Assembly (NCBI RefSeq): GCF_006439025.1
Contig: NZ_RCYZ01000001.1
Coordinates: 744,001 to 808,000 of the forward strand
DNA length: 64,000 nucleotides
Origin: Hymenobacter nivis
GTDB lineage: Bacteria > Bacteroidota > Bacteroidia > Cytophagales > Hymenobacteraceae
Direction: 5' to 3'
Made by a program: the position numbers and the translations under genes. Position 1 is the first letter of the stretch; every line of letters begins with the position of its first letter. The notes below the pieces were generated by a model. That model searched no databases, was not told where the DNA came from, and saw only the letters and a program-made list of their open reading frames with translations. Of the stretch, positions 24,594-32,573 are shown one piece after another.

Positions 24594-26636
24594 TTAGGAG
24601 CGAAAAAAATCGGCCAACTGGGCAGCGTTGAGCAGCACCAGGGTTTTGCGGCCGTCGGGGGTGTAACCGGGCACCTGGCAGGCAAACAGGCGGTCGGCCA
24701 GGGCATTAAGCTCGGCGTCGGGCAGGCGGGCGGCGGCGGTGCCGGCGGCCACGCGCCGCGCCAGGGCCCGCGCCAGGGCTTCGTGGCGGTCGAGGCGTAG
24801 GGGCCCCGCGGCGGTGCGAAACTGCTCGATCAAGCTTTCGAGCAGCTCCTTTTCGCCCTGGGCGGGCATGCCGGCGGGCACGGCCTCCACGGCAATAGTG
24901 TGGGGCCCAAACTCGACGAAGCGGAAGCCCAGCGTGTGCAGCGGCTCCGTCAGCTCCATTAGCACCGCAAAATCGGCGGGCGAAAAGCTTACCGTGCGCG
25001 GAAACAGCAGTGTCTGCGAGGCTCCATCGGCGCGCTCCAGGCCCTGCGCGTACTGCTCGTAGAGAATCCGCTCGCGGGCCGCTTCCTGGTCAATCAGCAG
25101 CACGCCCGACTTCACGGGCACCAGTACGTAACGCTCCTGCACCTGCACGGCGCGGTGGCCGGGGCTGGTCCTTAGCTGCTGGCTGCCAACCGTCAGGGCT
25201 GAGCCCTGGGGCCCCAACGCCTCCTCGGGAAAGCCCAGCGGCAGGGCCCCCGGGGTCCCTTCGGACGCAGGCGGCGCGGCGGGCGCGGCGTCCTCGGCAG
25301 GTAGGTCGTCGGCGGAGCGCACGGGCTGGCCCAACTCGCGGTAAAATGCTTCGAGGTCGCGCTTGGCCTGCTCGGTGGGGCGCGCCGGGGCCTGGCGTGC
25401 GAAGCCGTCGGTGCGGGTATCGGGATCGAAGTTGGCGAAGCCGCCGGCCGCCGCCGGCCGGGCCGTGGGGGCCCCGGCCGGCAGCAGGGGCCCCACCGGA
25501 AAGTCGTCGCGGTCGGCGGGCGTCACGGCGGGCAGGTTGTCTTCGGGGCGCAGCCAGCGCGAGGCCCCGGCAGCCGGCTTGCCGGCCCGCAACGGCCGGA
25601 TGGGCGCGAAGTTCACGTCGCCGTCGAAGTCGAGTGAAGGCGCAATGTTATGCAAGCCCAGGCTCTGCTTCACGGCCGAGCGCACCACGGCGTACACCGT
25701 TTTCTCGTCCTCGAACTTGATTTCCGTCTTGGTGGGGTGCACGTTGATGTCAATGGCCTTGGGGTCCAGCTCCAAAAACAGCACGTAGAACGGGTGGGCG
25801 TCGCGCGGGAGCAGGCCCTCGTAGGCCGCCAGCACGGCGTGGTTGAGGTAGGCCGAGCGGATGAAGCGGTTGTTGACGAAGAAAAACTGGTCGCCCCGGC
25901 TCTTCTTGGCCGACTCGGGTTTGCCCACGTAGCCGCGCACGGCGATGAAGGGCGTCACCTCCTCGCAGTTGGCCAGCTGCTCCTTGTAGCCATTGCCCAG
26001 CAGCTGCACAATGCGCTGGCTAAGCTTGCCGGCGGGCAGCCCAAACACCTCCAAGTCGTTCTGAAACAGCGAGAAACCCACCTGCGGATTGGCCAGCGCC
26101 ACGTGCTGGAACTCGTCGAGCACGTGGCGCATCTCCACGGCGTTGCTCTTGAGGAAGTTGCGGCGGGCGGGCACGTTGAAAAACAGGTTTTTCACGGCGA
26201 TGCTTGTGCCATCGGGGCAGGCCGTGGGCTGCTGGCTGGTTACTTGCGAGCCCTCCACGAGCAGCAGCGAGCCCGTTTCCTGCGCGGGCTGCTTGGTGCG
26301 GATTTCGACCTGAGCCACGGCCGCAATGCTGGCCAGGGCCTCGCCCCGGAAGCCCAGCGTGCGGATGCGGAACAGGTCTTCGGTACTGCGGATTTTGCTG
26401 GTGGCGTGGCGCTCCAGGCTCATGCGGGCGTCGGTGGGGCTCATGCCCGTGCCATTGTCCACCACTTGCACCAGCTGCTTGCCGGCCTCTTTCACAATGA
26501 GTTGCACCTGTGTGGCGCCGGCATCCACGGCGTTTTCCAGCAGCTCCTTCACCACCGAGGCGGGGCGCTGCACCACTTCGCCGGCCGCAATCTGGTTGGC
26601 GAGGTACTCGGGAAGCAGGCGGATGATGTCGGGCAT
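24594..26636 (-). CDS. mutL: DNA mismatch repair protein MutL
   Basis: MutL couples mismatch recognition by MutS to strand incision. The ATG at 26636 (MPDIIRLLPEYLANQIAAGE) is the classic N-terminus; a start at 26681 would add 15 residues. GHKL ATPase motifs: ENAVDAGAT, VDNGTGM and GFRGEALASIAAV. A disordered Ala/Pro-rich linker covers about residues 345-485. In the C-terminal domain the usual DQHA-x2-E-x4-E endonuclease motif reads DQEAARERILYE, and the final CPHGRP motif reads TPDGRK, so the metal site lacks its usual His and Cys ligands. The protein is complete at about 680 residues. Confidence 0.95.
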   Translation of the reverse strand: MPDIIRLLPEYLANQIAAGEVVQRPASVVKELLENAVDAGATQVQLIVKEAGKQLVQVVDNGTGMSPTDARMSLERHATSKIRSTEDLFRIRTLGFRGEALASIAAVAQVEIRTKQPAQETGSLLLVEGSQVTSQQPTACPDGTSIAVKNLFFNVPARRNFLKSNAVEMRHVLDEFQHVALANPQVGFSLFQNDLEVFGLPAGKLSQRIVQLLGNGYKEQLANCEEVTPFIAVRGYVGKPESAKKSRGDQFFFVNNRFIRSAYLNHAVLAAYEGLLPRDAHPFYVLFLELDPKAIDINVHPTKTEIKFEDEKTVYAVVRSAVKQSLGLHNIAPSLDFDGDVNFAPIRPLRAGKPAAGASRWLRPEDNLPAVTPADRDDFPVGPLLPAGAPTARPAAAGGFANFDPDTRTDGFARQAPARPTEQAKRDLEAFYRELGQPVRSADDLPAEDAAPAAPPASEGTPGALPLGFPEEALGPQGSALTVGSQQLRTSPGHRAVQVQERYVLVPVKSGVLLIDQEAARERILYEQYAQGLERADGASQTLLFPRTVSFSPADFAVLMELTEPLHTLGFRFVEFGPHTIAVEAVPAGMPAQGEKELLESLIEQFRTAAGPLRLDRHEALARALARRVAAGTAAARLPDAELNALADRLFACQVPGYTPDGRKTLVLLNAAQLADFFRS

Positions 26637-26931
26637 GGGCGGGGCCGGCCAGGGCCGGCGGGTAAACAAAGAAGCGGGCAAAGTAGCCGGGGGCCAACGC
26701 GAAAAGCCAGCGGGTGCCGCAAAGCAACGCCACGGCGGGCCGTTCTAAATCCGCCCCCCCGTAGTTTCTGCGTACCTTCGCGATTAAACGGCGGCATGCC
26801 AACGGCCCGTTGCGGAGCAGTTTTTGCCCCGTTTGGGCCGGGTGGGCGGCGGGGTTGGAACGGCCAACCCCCGCCTGTCAGTTCCGCAGCTTTCCACGAC
26901 AAAAGTACGGCCCCCGGGGCCCGGTTTTCCT
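26637..26931. other. Divergent intergenic region, mutL to GH3 fusion
   Basis: A 295-bp gap between divergent genes. It holds a GTACCTTCG stretch near 26774, one mismatch from TAnnTTTG on the plus strand, as a weak promoter candidate. No ORF, RNA gene or repeat was recognised. Confidence 0.4.
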
Positions 26932-29900
26932 TTGAAGCTTTCCCTCCGCCCCCCGGGCTCGCTGCGCACCACGGTATGGCCGGCCATCGCGGCGCTGCTG
27001 CTGGCGGCGGGCACGCTGCTCTCCTTTGCCGGCCTGCGCAAGCTGCCCGCCGACCCGCTGCCCAGCTCACCGCTCGAAATGGCGTGGGTCGACAGCGTGT
27101 TCAACTCGCTTACGCCCGACCAGCGCCTAGGCCAGTTTTTTATGGTGGCCGCCTACTCGAACCGCGAGAAGGCCCACGCCGACCGCATCGAGCGGCTGGT
27201 GCGCAACCAGGGCGTGGGCGGGGTGATGTTCCTGCAAGGGGGCCCCAAGCGCCAGGCCCTGATGACCAACCGCTTGCAGGCCGCTGCCAAGGTGCCGCTA
27301 CTCATCGCCACCGACGCCGAGTGGGGCCTCGACATGCGCCTCGACTCGTCGGCCCACTTCGCCAAGGAAATGACGCTGGGGGCCCTCGACGACCCGCAGT
27401 ACGTGTACCAGATGGGCCAGGCCATTGCCCGCAAGCTGCGGGCGCTGGGCGTGCACATCAGCTTCGCGCCGGTGCTCGATGTGAACTCGAACCCCAACAA
27501 CCCGGTGATTGGCAACCGCGCCTTTGGCGAGAACCAGGACCACGTAGCGGCGCTGGGCCTCCAGTACATCAAGGGCTTGCAGGACCAGCGGGTGATGGCC
27601 GTGGCCAAGCACTTCCCCGGGCACGGCGACACCGACACCGACTCGCACGTGGCCCTGCCGGTGGTGAATACCGACATGGCCCGGCTCACGAAGGTGGACT
27701 TGGTGCCCTTTCAGCAGGCGTTCGACGCTGGGGTGATGGGCACGATGGTGGCCCACCTCTACATCCCGCTCTTCGACACGACCAACGCCAAAACCACGAC
27801 CCTCTCGCACGCCCTGGTTACAGACTTGCTGAAGGACAAGATGGGCTTTAAGGGCCTGGTGTTCACCGATGCGCTGAACATGCGCAGCGTGAGCAAGCTC
27901 TACAAAGACGGCGAGCTGGACGCCATGGCTTTGGCCGCGGGCAACGACGTGCTGCTGTTTTCGGAGGACGTGCCGGCGGCCCTCACCCGCATCAAGGAGG
28001 CTACGGCGGCCGGCAAGCTGCAGCAGGCCGACCTGGACCTGCGGGTGAAGAAAATTCTGCGGGCTAAGTACTGGGCCGGCCTGAACAAGTACCACCCCGC
28101 CAACCTGGCCACCTTGCACGACAGCCTGAACCAGCCCAGCACGCGGGTGCTGGCCCAGCGCATTTTCGAGCACGCCACCACCGTGGCGAAGAACGACGAC
28201 AAGCTCCTCCCCTTCCATCGGCTTGATACCCTGCGCATTGCGGCCATCACCATCGGCACGCCGGCCGAGGGGCCCTATGCCACTATTTTCAATAAGTACC
28301 AGGCCGGCCCGGTGTACGCTGTGGCCGACCGCTACGCGCCCGACTCCACGTTTGCCCGCCTGCTGCCCCGCCTCCAGCCCTACAACGTGGTGGTGGTGAG
28401 CCTGCACCAGATGAACAACACGCCTGGCCACAGCTACGGCCTGGGCGACGGGGCCCTGAAATTCCTCAAGCAACTCCAGACCACCAAGGGCATCAAAACG
28501 GTGGTAGTGGCCATGGGCAATGCCTACGGCCTTAAGTACTTGGAAGGAGCCCGCACGCTGGTTTGCGCCTATGAGGACCACTACGCCGCCCAGCTAGTGG
28601 TGCCGCAGGTGCTGTTCGGGGCCCTGCCGGCGCGGGGCAAACTGCCGGTCACGGTATCGCCCACGCTGCCGATTGGCACCGGCCTAGCCACGCCCGACCT
28701 ACATCGCCTGCGCTATGCCACGCCCGAAAGCGAGGGCCTCGACTCGCGGGTGCTGGCTGGCATCGACAACATTGCCCTCGAAAGCCAGACCTACGCCGCC
28801 GCCCCCGGCTGCCAGGTGCTGGTGGCTAAAAATGGCACCGTGGTGTTCGACCAGAGCTACGGCTACGGCACCTACGACCAGTCGCAGCCCATCACTAGCA
28901 GCACGTTGTACGACTTGGCGTCCGTCACCAAAGTCGCCGGCACCTTGCAGGCCGTCATGTACCTCAAGGACCAGGGCCGCCTGAACCTCGACGAGAAAGT
29001 AGCCACCTACCTGCCCGAAATGCAGCGCACCAACAAGCGCGACATGACCGTGCGCGACGTGCTGCTGCACCAGGCGGGCCTCAAGCCGGGCATCCCCACT
29101 TGGGAGCGCACCGTGCGCGACGGCAAGCTGAAGCCGACCTTCTACGCCGACCAAAAATCGGCCGATTTTCCCAATGAGGTGGCCCCCGGCGAGTACAGCC
29201 TCAAGGCCGCCGACGACTCGGTGTGGACATGGACGCTGCGCTCGGGGCTGCTGCCCAAGGTGCGCGGCAAGTACCCAGTGGAATACTCCGACCTCAGTTT
29301 CCTCATCATGAAACGGTTGAGCGAGAAACTGTTGAAGCAACCAATCGACGTCTTTTTACAGGCCAACTTCTACCGCCCCCTGGGCCTGGCCAACATGACG
29401 TATAACCCGCTCGCGCGCTTCCCTAAGAGCTGCATTGCGCCCACCGAGAACGATACGTACTACCGCCACGAGCAGCTCCAAGGCACCGTGCACGACCAAA
29501 TGGCGGCCTTGGTGGGCGGCGTGGGGGGCCACGCCGGCCTCTTCGCCACCGCCAACGACTTGGCCGTGCTGATGCAGATGAATTTGCAAAACGGCAACTA
29601 CGGCGGCACCCGCTACTTCCAATCGCCGGTGGTTTCGGAGTTTGCCCGGCCCCAGGTATCGGGCAATAAGCGTGGCCTGGGCTGGGACCACGGCGACCCC
29701 AGCAAGCCCCAGGGCCCCACCAGCAACCTGGCCCCGGCCAGCACCTTCGGCCACACCGGCTTCACTGGTACCTGCGTGTGGATGGACCCCGATAATCAGA
29801 TTTTGTACATTTTCCTCTCTAACCGCGTGTACCCCGACGCCGGCAACAACAAGCTGCGCCAGTACAACATCCGCACCCGCATCCACGAGGTCATTTATAA

Positions 29901-29979
29901 ATCCCTGGCCGCCGGCCAGTTGACGGCCAGGGCCAGTAAAGGTCTCGGCGCATCCACTGGAGCAACTGGCAGCCAATAA
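26932..29979 (+). CDS. Glycoside hydrolase family 3 fused to serine hydrolase
   Basis: A 1015-residue two-enzyme fusion. The likely start is a TTG at 26932, just before an N-terminal hydrophobic signal segment (WPAIAALLLAAGTLLSFAG). Domain 1 (about residues 50-370) is GH3, NagZ-like, with AKHFPGHGDTDTDSH (His-Asp dyad) and VFTDALNM (nucleophile Asp). A middle region of about 190 residues resembles the GH3 C-terminal domain. Domain 2 (about 590-1000) is a beta-lactamase/PBP-like serine hydrolase with ASVTK (SxxK), YSD and HTG motifs. It probably acts on periplasmic peptidoglycan, cutting sugar and peptide or ester bonds. Known from Bacteroidota, so not unique. Confidence 0.92.
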   Translation: MKLSLRPPGSLRTTVWPAIAALLLAAGTLLSFAGLRKLPADPLPSSPLEMAWVDSVFNSLTPDQRLGQFFMVAAYSNREKAHADRIERLVRNQGVGGVMFLQGGPKRQALMTNRLQAAAKVPLLIATDAEWGLDMRLDSSAHFAKEMTLGALDDPQYVYQMGQAIARKLRALGVHISFAPVLDVNSNPNNPVIGNRAFGENQDHVAALGLQYIKGLQDQRVMAVAKHFPGHGDTDTDSHVALPVVNTDMARLTKVDLVPFQQAFDAGVMGTMVAHLYIPLFDTTNAKTTTLSHALVTDLLKDKMGFKGLVFTDALNMRSVSKLYKDGELDAMALAAGNDVLLFSEDVPAALTRIKEATAAGKLQQADLDLRVKKILRAKYWAGLNKYHPANLATLHDSLNQPSTRVLAQRIFEHATTVAKNDDKLLPFHRLDTLRIAAITIGTPAEGPYATIFNKYQAGPVYAVADRYAPDSTFARLLPRLQPYNVVVVSLHQMNNTPGHSYGLGDGALKFLKQLQTTKGIKTVVVAMGNAYGLKYLEGARTLVCAYEDHYAAQLVVPQVLFGALPARGKLPVTVSPTLPIGTGLATPDLHRLRYATPESEGLDSRVLAGIDNIALESQTYAAAPGCQVLVAKNGTVVFDQSYGYGTYDQSQPITSSTLYDLASVTKVAGTLQAVMYLKDQGRLNLDEKVATYLPEMQRTNKRDMTVRDVLLHQAGLKPGIPTWERTVRDGKLKPTFYADQKSADFPNEVAPGEYSLKAADDSVWTWTLRSGLLPKVRGKYPVEYSDLSFLIMKRLSEKLLKQPIDVFLQANFYRPLGLANMTYNPLARFPKSCIAPTENDTYYRHEQLQGTVHDQMAALVGGVGGHAGLFATANDLAVLMQMNLQNGNYGGTRYFQSPVVSEFARPQVSGNKRGLGWDHGDPSKPQGPTSNLAPASTFGHTGFTGTCVWMDPDNQILYIFLSNRVYPDAGNNKLRQYNIRTRIHEVIYKSLAAGQLTARASKGLGASTGATGSQ

Positions 29980-30103
29980 GTACTTGTTATTGGATGCGAG
30001 GCAGAAGTAGGTGGAAGCAGACCACCTTTAATGTATTTATAAATAAGTGCTTACGGCTCCACAGGCATATTTCGTCGGCCTACTTGCGTAAGCTCTATTG
30101 AAT

Positions 30104-30146
30104 AAAAAAGGGGAAACGCTTCACTGCGTAGCGTTTCCCCTTTTTT
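30104..30146. terminator. Intrinsic terminator after GH3 fusion
   Basis: An 11-bp stem GGGGAAACGCT/AGCGTTTCCCC (30110-30120, 30130-30140) is bordered by A6 on the left and T6 on the right, so it can act in both directions. Confidence 0.9.
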
Positions 30147-30197
30147 GTACAGTTCTTATCCAGCAAAAAACTTACAATTTTTTCCCGCGGCCGTTCC

Positions 30198-30234
30198 AAA
30201 AGGTGGGGCCCCAACTGGGGCCCCACCTTTTTTC
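30198..30234. terminator. Second terminator with GGGGCCCC arms
   Basis: AAAAGGTGGGGCCCC at 30198-30212 and GGGGCCCCACCTTTT at 30217-30231 form a 15-bp stem with 4-nt loop, then more T residues. It lies 3 bp before the stop of the minus-strand cargo gene and terminates that gene. Confidence 0.9.
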
Positions 30235-30236
30235 AC

Positions 30237-32450
30237 TTACTCTGCATCGCGCTTGAAAAACCGGTACTGGGTCCGGCTTTGCGCGCTGGTCGTTTCTAAG
30301 TAGTACACGCCGGGCTTCAAATCGCTCAGGGAAAGCGTGTTCAGGCCCGCTGCAGCGTGGCCGGCCAGGGCCGGCTGGCCCAGCACGTCCAGCACGCGGT
30401 AAGCGTCGCCGGCCGCCGCGTAGAAGCTGAGGGAATGGTGGGCGGGGTTGGGAAATACCCCGGCGGCGGGTTCCGTTTTCACAGCCGCTACCGGCGAGTA
30501 CGTGCCGGTACCGTCCGTATCTACCTGGCGTAAGCGGTAGTACACCAAGTCATTGAGCGCGCTAGGCGCATCCAGCCAGGCATATTCCTGGGCGGCGAAG
30601 CTGTTGCCGTGGCCAGGCAGCGCGCCCACTACCGTAAAAGCCTGACCGTCAATGCTGCGCTGCACCTCAAAGCGGCTGTTGTTGCGCTCAGTGGCGGTGG
30701 CCCAGCGCAGCCGTATCCCAGCCGCCTCGCGGTGCACCGTGAAGCGCAGGAGGCTGACGGGCAGCGGGTTGCTGCCAGAGCCCCCGGTAGCCCCCAGCAC
30801 AAAATCGCTGAACGAAGTAAATGCCACCGTGGACGTGATGCTGCCCATGGGGGCCCCAGAACCGGTGCCGCCCAAGTCGAGCCAGTTACCGGCGTTGTCG
30901 CTCTTGGCAATGCGCAGCTTATCGGGCGCATCTACCTTGTCATCAACATCATAATTGAGCGTAATACTGCCTTGCTTGAAATTACTGGCGTTACCATTGG
31001 TCACGTTGAAATACCGCACAGCCGATACCCGCTGCAAACTGCCCGCCGCCGTGGGCCAAGCCCGCACCGCGGGGGCCCGGTTGAACTGCTGGGCCGTGTA
31101 GGCAGTGGCGGTGGCATCCGTTTGCTCGGCGCGCAGGATGAGCGGGCGGTAAGCCGTGCCGCTGCCGATGGGAAAAAGTAAGTCGGTGGCCGCGTTGGCC
31201 GTGGCCAGCACCCGGCTCAGCGGGCCATTCACGAAACTGCCGGTGCTGCCGCCACTCGTGTTAGCTTGGGGCCCCAGCGTGAGGCTGCTGGCGGCGGTAG
31301 TTGTCAGCAAGCCCTGGGTGAGCGTGAGGGTTGCGTTGACCAGCAGGGGGTGCTGGAGCGTGAGTCCCGCCGCGTTGTTCAGCGCCACGCTGACGCTGGG
31401 GCCCATGGTGAGCGTGCCCGTACCGGCAATGCTTTGGGCGGCGTTGCCGTTGAAGGTGAGCAAGGTGGTTGGGTTGGGTACGGGGTTAGCGCTGTTATCA
31501 ACCGACGTAAAGACCAGGTTGCCGCCGTTCAACACCAGGTTGCCCTGCAATTCCAGGTTCTGCACGTTGAACGTGTGGGTGCCGGCGGCAACGGTTAAAT
31601 CGTTGGCAATAGTCGTCTTACTTGCCCCGTACGTAGCCACGGGTGCCGTCCGGTTGGCGCTAATGGTAAGGTTGCCAAATGTGCGGCCACTCAACCCTAC
31701 CGAACCCGAAGTAGCCGAAAACAAGAATGTGCTGCCTGGTTCAAATATGGATACTGACCACGTTTTGCCTCCAAATGCGCTGCCGCCGTTGGCCTGCTCG
31801 AAGGTGGCCCCGCTGTGAAAAACCACGGCCCCCGTGCTAGTCTTCAACTCGCCAAAAGGCGGGCCGGTAAACCTCGTCCCGGCCAGAAAGTAGCTGCCGC
31901 TCGCAAATTCTACGGCGCCGGGCGTGCTGGAAACCAGCAGGTGCGGGCAGCCGGTTGAGATGCTGGCCAGGCCCAGAAACTCCAGGCGCCCGGCAATAGC
32001 TGCCTTGGTACCGGCGGCCAACTGTACGGTCAGCGACGAGGCATTGCCTTGCGTACCAACAATTTTTACCACCGTGCCCGCGCCCAGCTGTAGGCCCGGG
32101 GCGGGCGGCTGGGCCCCCAGGGTAAGGGTACGGTCGATGTCGGTGCTCAGGGTTGCGCTCACTGCATTGGTAAACAGCAGTTGCCCAACGGTTTGGCTGG
32201 TGGCAAAATCGACATTAACGGCTACGGTCTTGGCCAGGGACCCGTCAAACACCAAAACGTCGGTGGTTGCCGGTATGGTGCGGGCCGGGCTCCAGTTGCT
32301 GCCGTCGGCCCAGCTGGTGCTACCGTTGGCGGGCTGCCAGGTATAGCGCGCTTGCCCGAAGCTGTTGACATAAACCAAGATTAAGCATAGAGATAATAAT
32401 GCTTTGTAGATTACAAAAGAGCGACTATTAGGAATAGAAGTACGGTGCAT
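30237..32450 (-). CDS. Secreted repeat protein with type IX sorting domain
   Basis: A predicted 737-residue surface or secreted protein. The ATG at 32450 starts a signal peptide (ALLSLCLILVYVNSFGQ). The body contains many short beta-strand repeats with WADGSNWSP at the start and L-x-L-x-AGT-x-T patterns, suggesting a beta-helix or autotransporter-like solenoid with G-rich units. Then comes a Fn3-like segment (IRLRWATATERNNSRFEVQRSIDG), and the C-terminal type A sorting tail with VFPNPAHHSLSFYA and LSDLKPGVYYLET. No enzyme motif was seen. The gene has a promoter-like box and palindrome upstream. Confidence 0.85.
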   Translation of the reverse strand: MHRTSIPNSRSFVIYKALLSLCLILVYVNSFGQARYTWQPANGSTSWADGSNWSPARTIPATTDVLVFDGSLAKTVAVNVDFATSQTVGQLLFTNAVSATLSTDIDRTLTLGAQPPAPGLQLGAGTVVKIVGTQGNASSLTVQLAAGTKAAIAGRLEFLGLASISTGCPHLLVSSTPGAVEFASGSYFLAGTRFTGPPFGELKTSTGAVVFHSGATFEQANGGSAFGGKTWSVSIFEPGSTFLFSATSGSVGLSGRTFGNLTISANRTAPVATYGASKTTIANDLTVAAGTHTFNVQNLELQGNLVLNGGNLVFTSVDNSANPVPNPTTLLTFNGNAAQSIAGTGTLTMGPSVSVALNNAAGLTLQHPLLVNATLTLTQGLLTTTAASSLTLGPQANTSGGSTGSFVNGPLSRVLATANAATDLLFPIGSGTAYRPLILRAEQTDATATAYTAQQFNRAPAVRAWPTAAGSLQRVSAVRYFNVTNGNASNFKQGSITLNYDVDDKVDAPDKLRIAKSDNAGNWLDLGGTGSGAPMGSITSTVAFTSFSDFVLGATGGSGSNPLPVSLLRFTVHREAAGIRLRWATATERNNSRFEVQRSIDGQAFTVVGALPGHGNSFAAQEYAWLDAPSALNDLVYYRLRQVDTDGTGTYSPVAAVKTEPAAGVFPNPAHHSLSFYAAAGDAYRVLDVLGQPALAGHAAAGLNTLSLSDLKPGVYYLETTSAQSRTQYRFFKRDAE

Positions 32451-32454
32451 AAAA

Positions 32455-32472
32455 GGCGTTAAGTTTAACGCC
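32455..32472. promoter_or_regulatory. Palindrome GGCGTTAA-N2-TTAACGCC near cargo gene start
   Basis: An 8-bp perfect inverted repeat with a 2-nt spacer overlaps the expected start of transcription of the type IX cargo gene, 4 bp before its ATG. This is a candidate operator or mRNA hairpin. No regulator is known. Confidence 0.45.
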
Positions 32473-32501
32473 AAATTTACCGAATGATTATCAGTAACAA
32501 T
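32472..32501 (-). promoter_or_regulatory. Bacteroidota-type promoter of the type IX cargo gene
   Basis: The -7 box TAAATTTG (32472-32479) matches TAnnTTTG exactly. A -33-like ATTG (32498-32501; one mismatch from TTTG) lies 18 nt upstream. The ATG is 21 nt downstream of the box. The region is AT-rich, unlike most of the window. Confidence 0.55.
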
Positions 32502-32573
32502 TACTTTATTTACAGATAATTAAATTATAATTTTATACATAATAAAACTCCAATATTGTCCACTAGTAGTACC

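Noticed and set aside
25650..27851. Plus-strand ORF of 733 codons
   Set aside because: Crosses mutL antisense and part of the GH3 gene out of frame, and the protein has no recognisable family.
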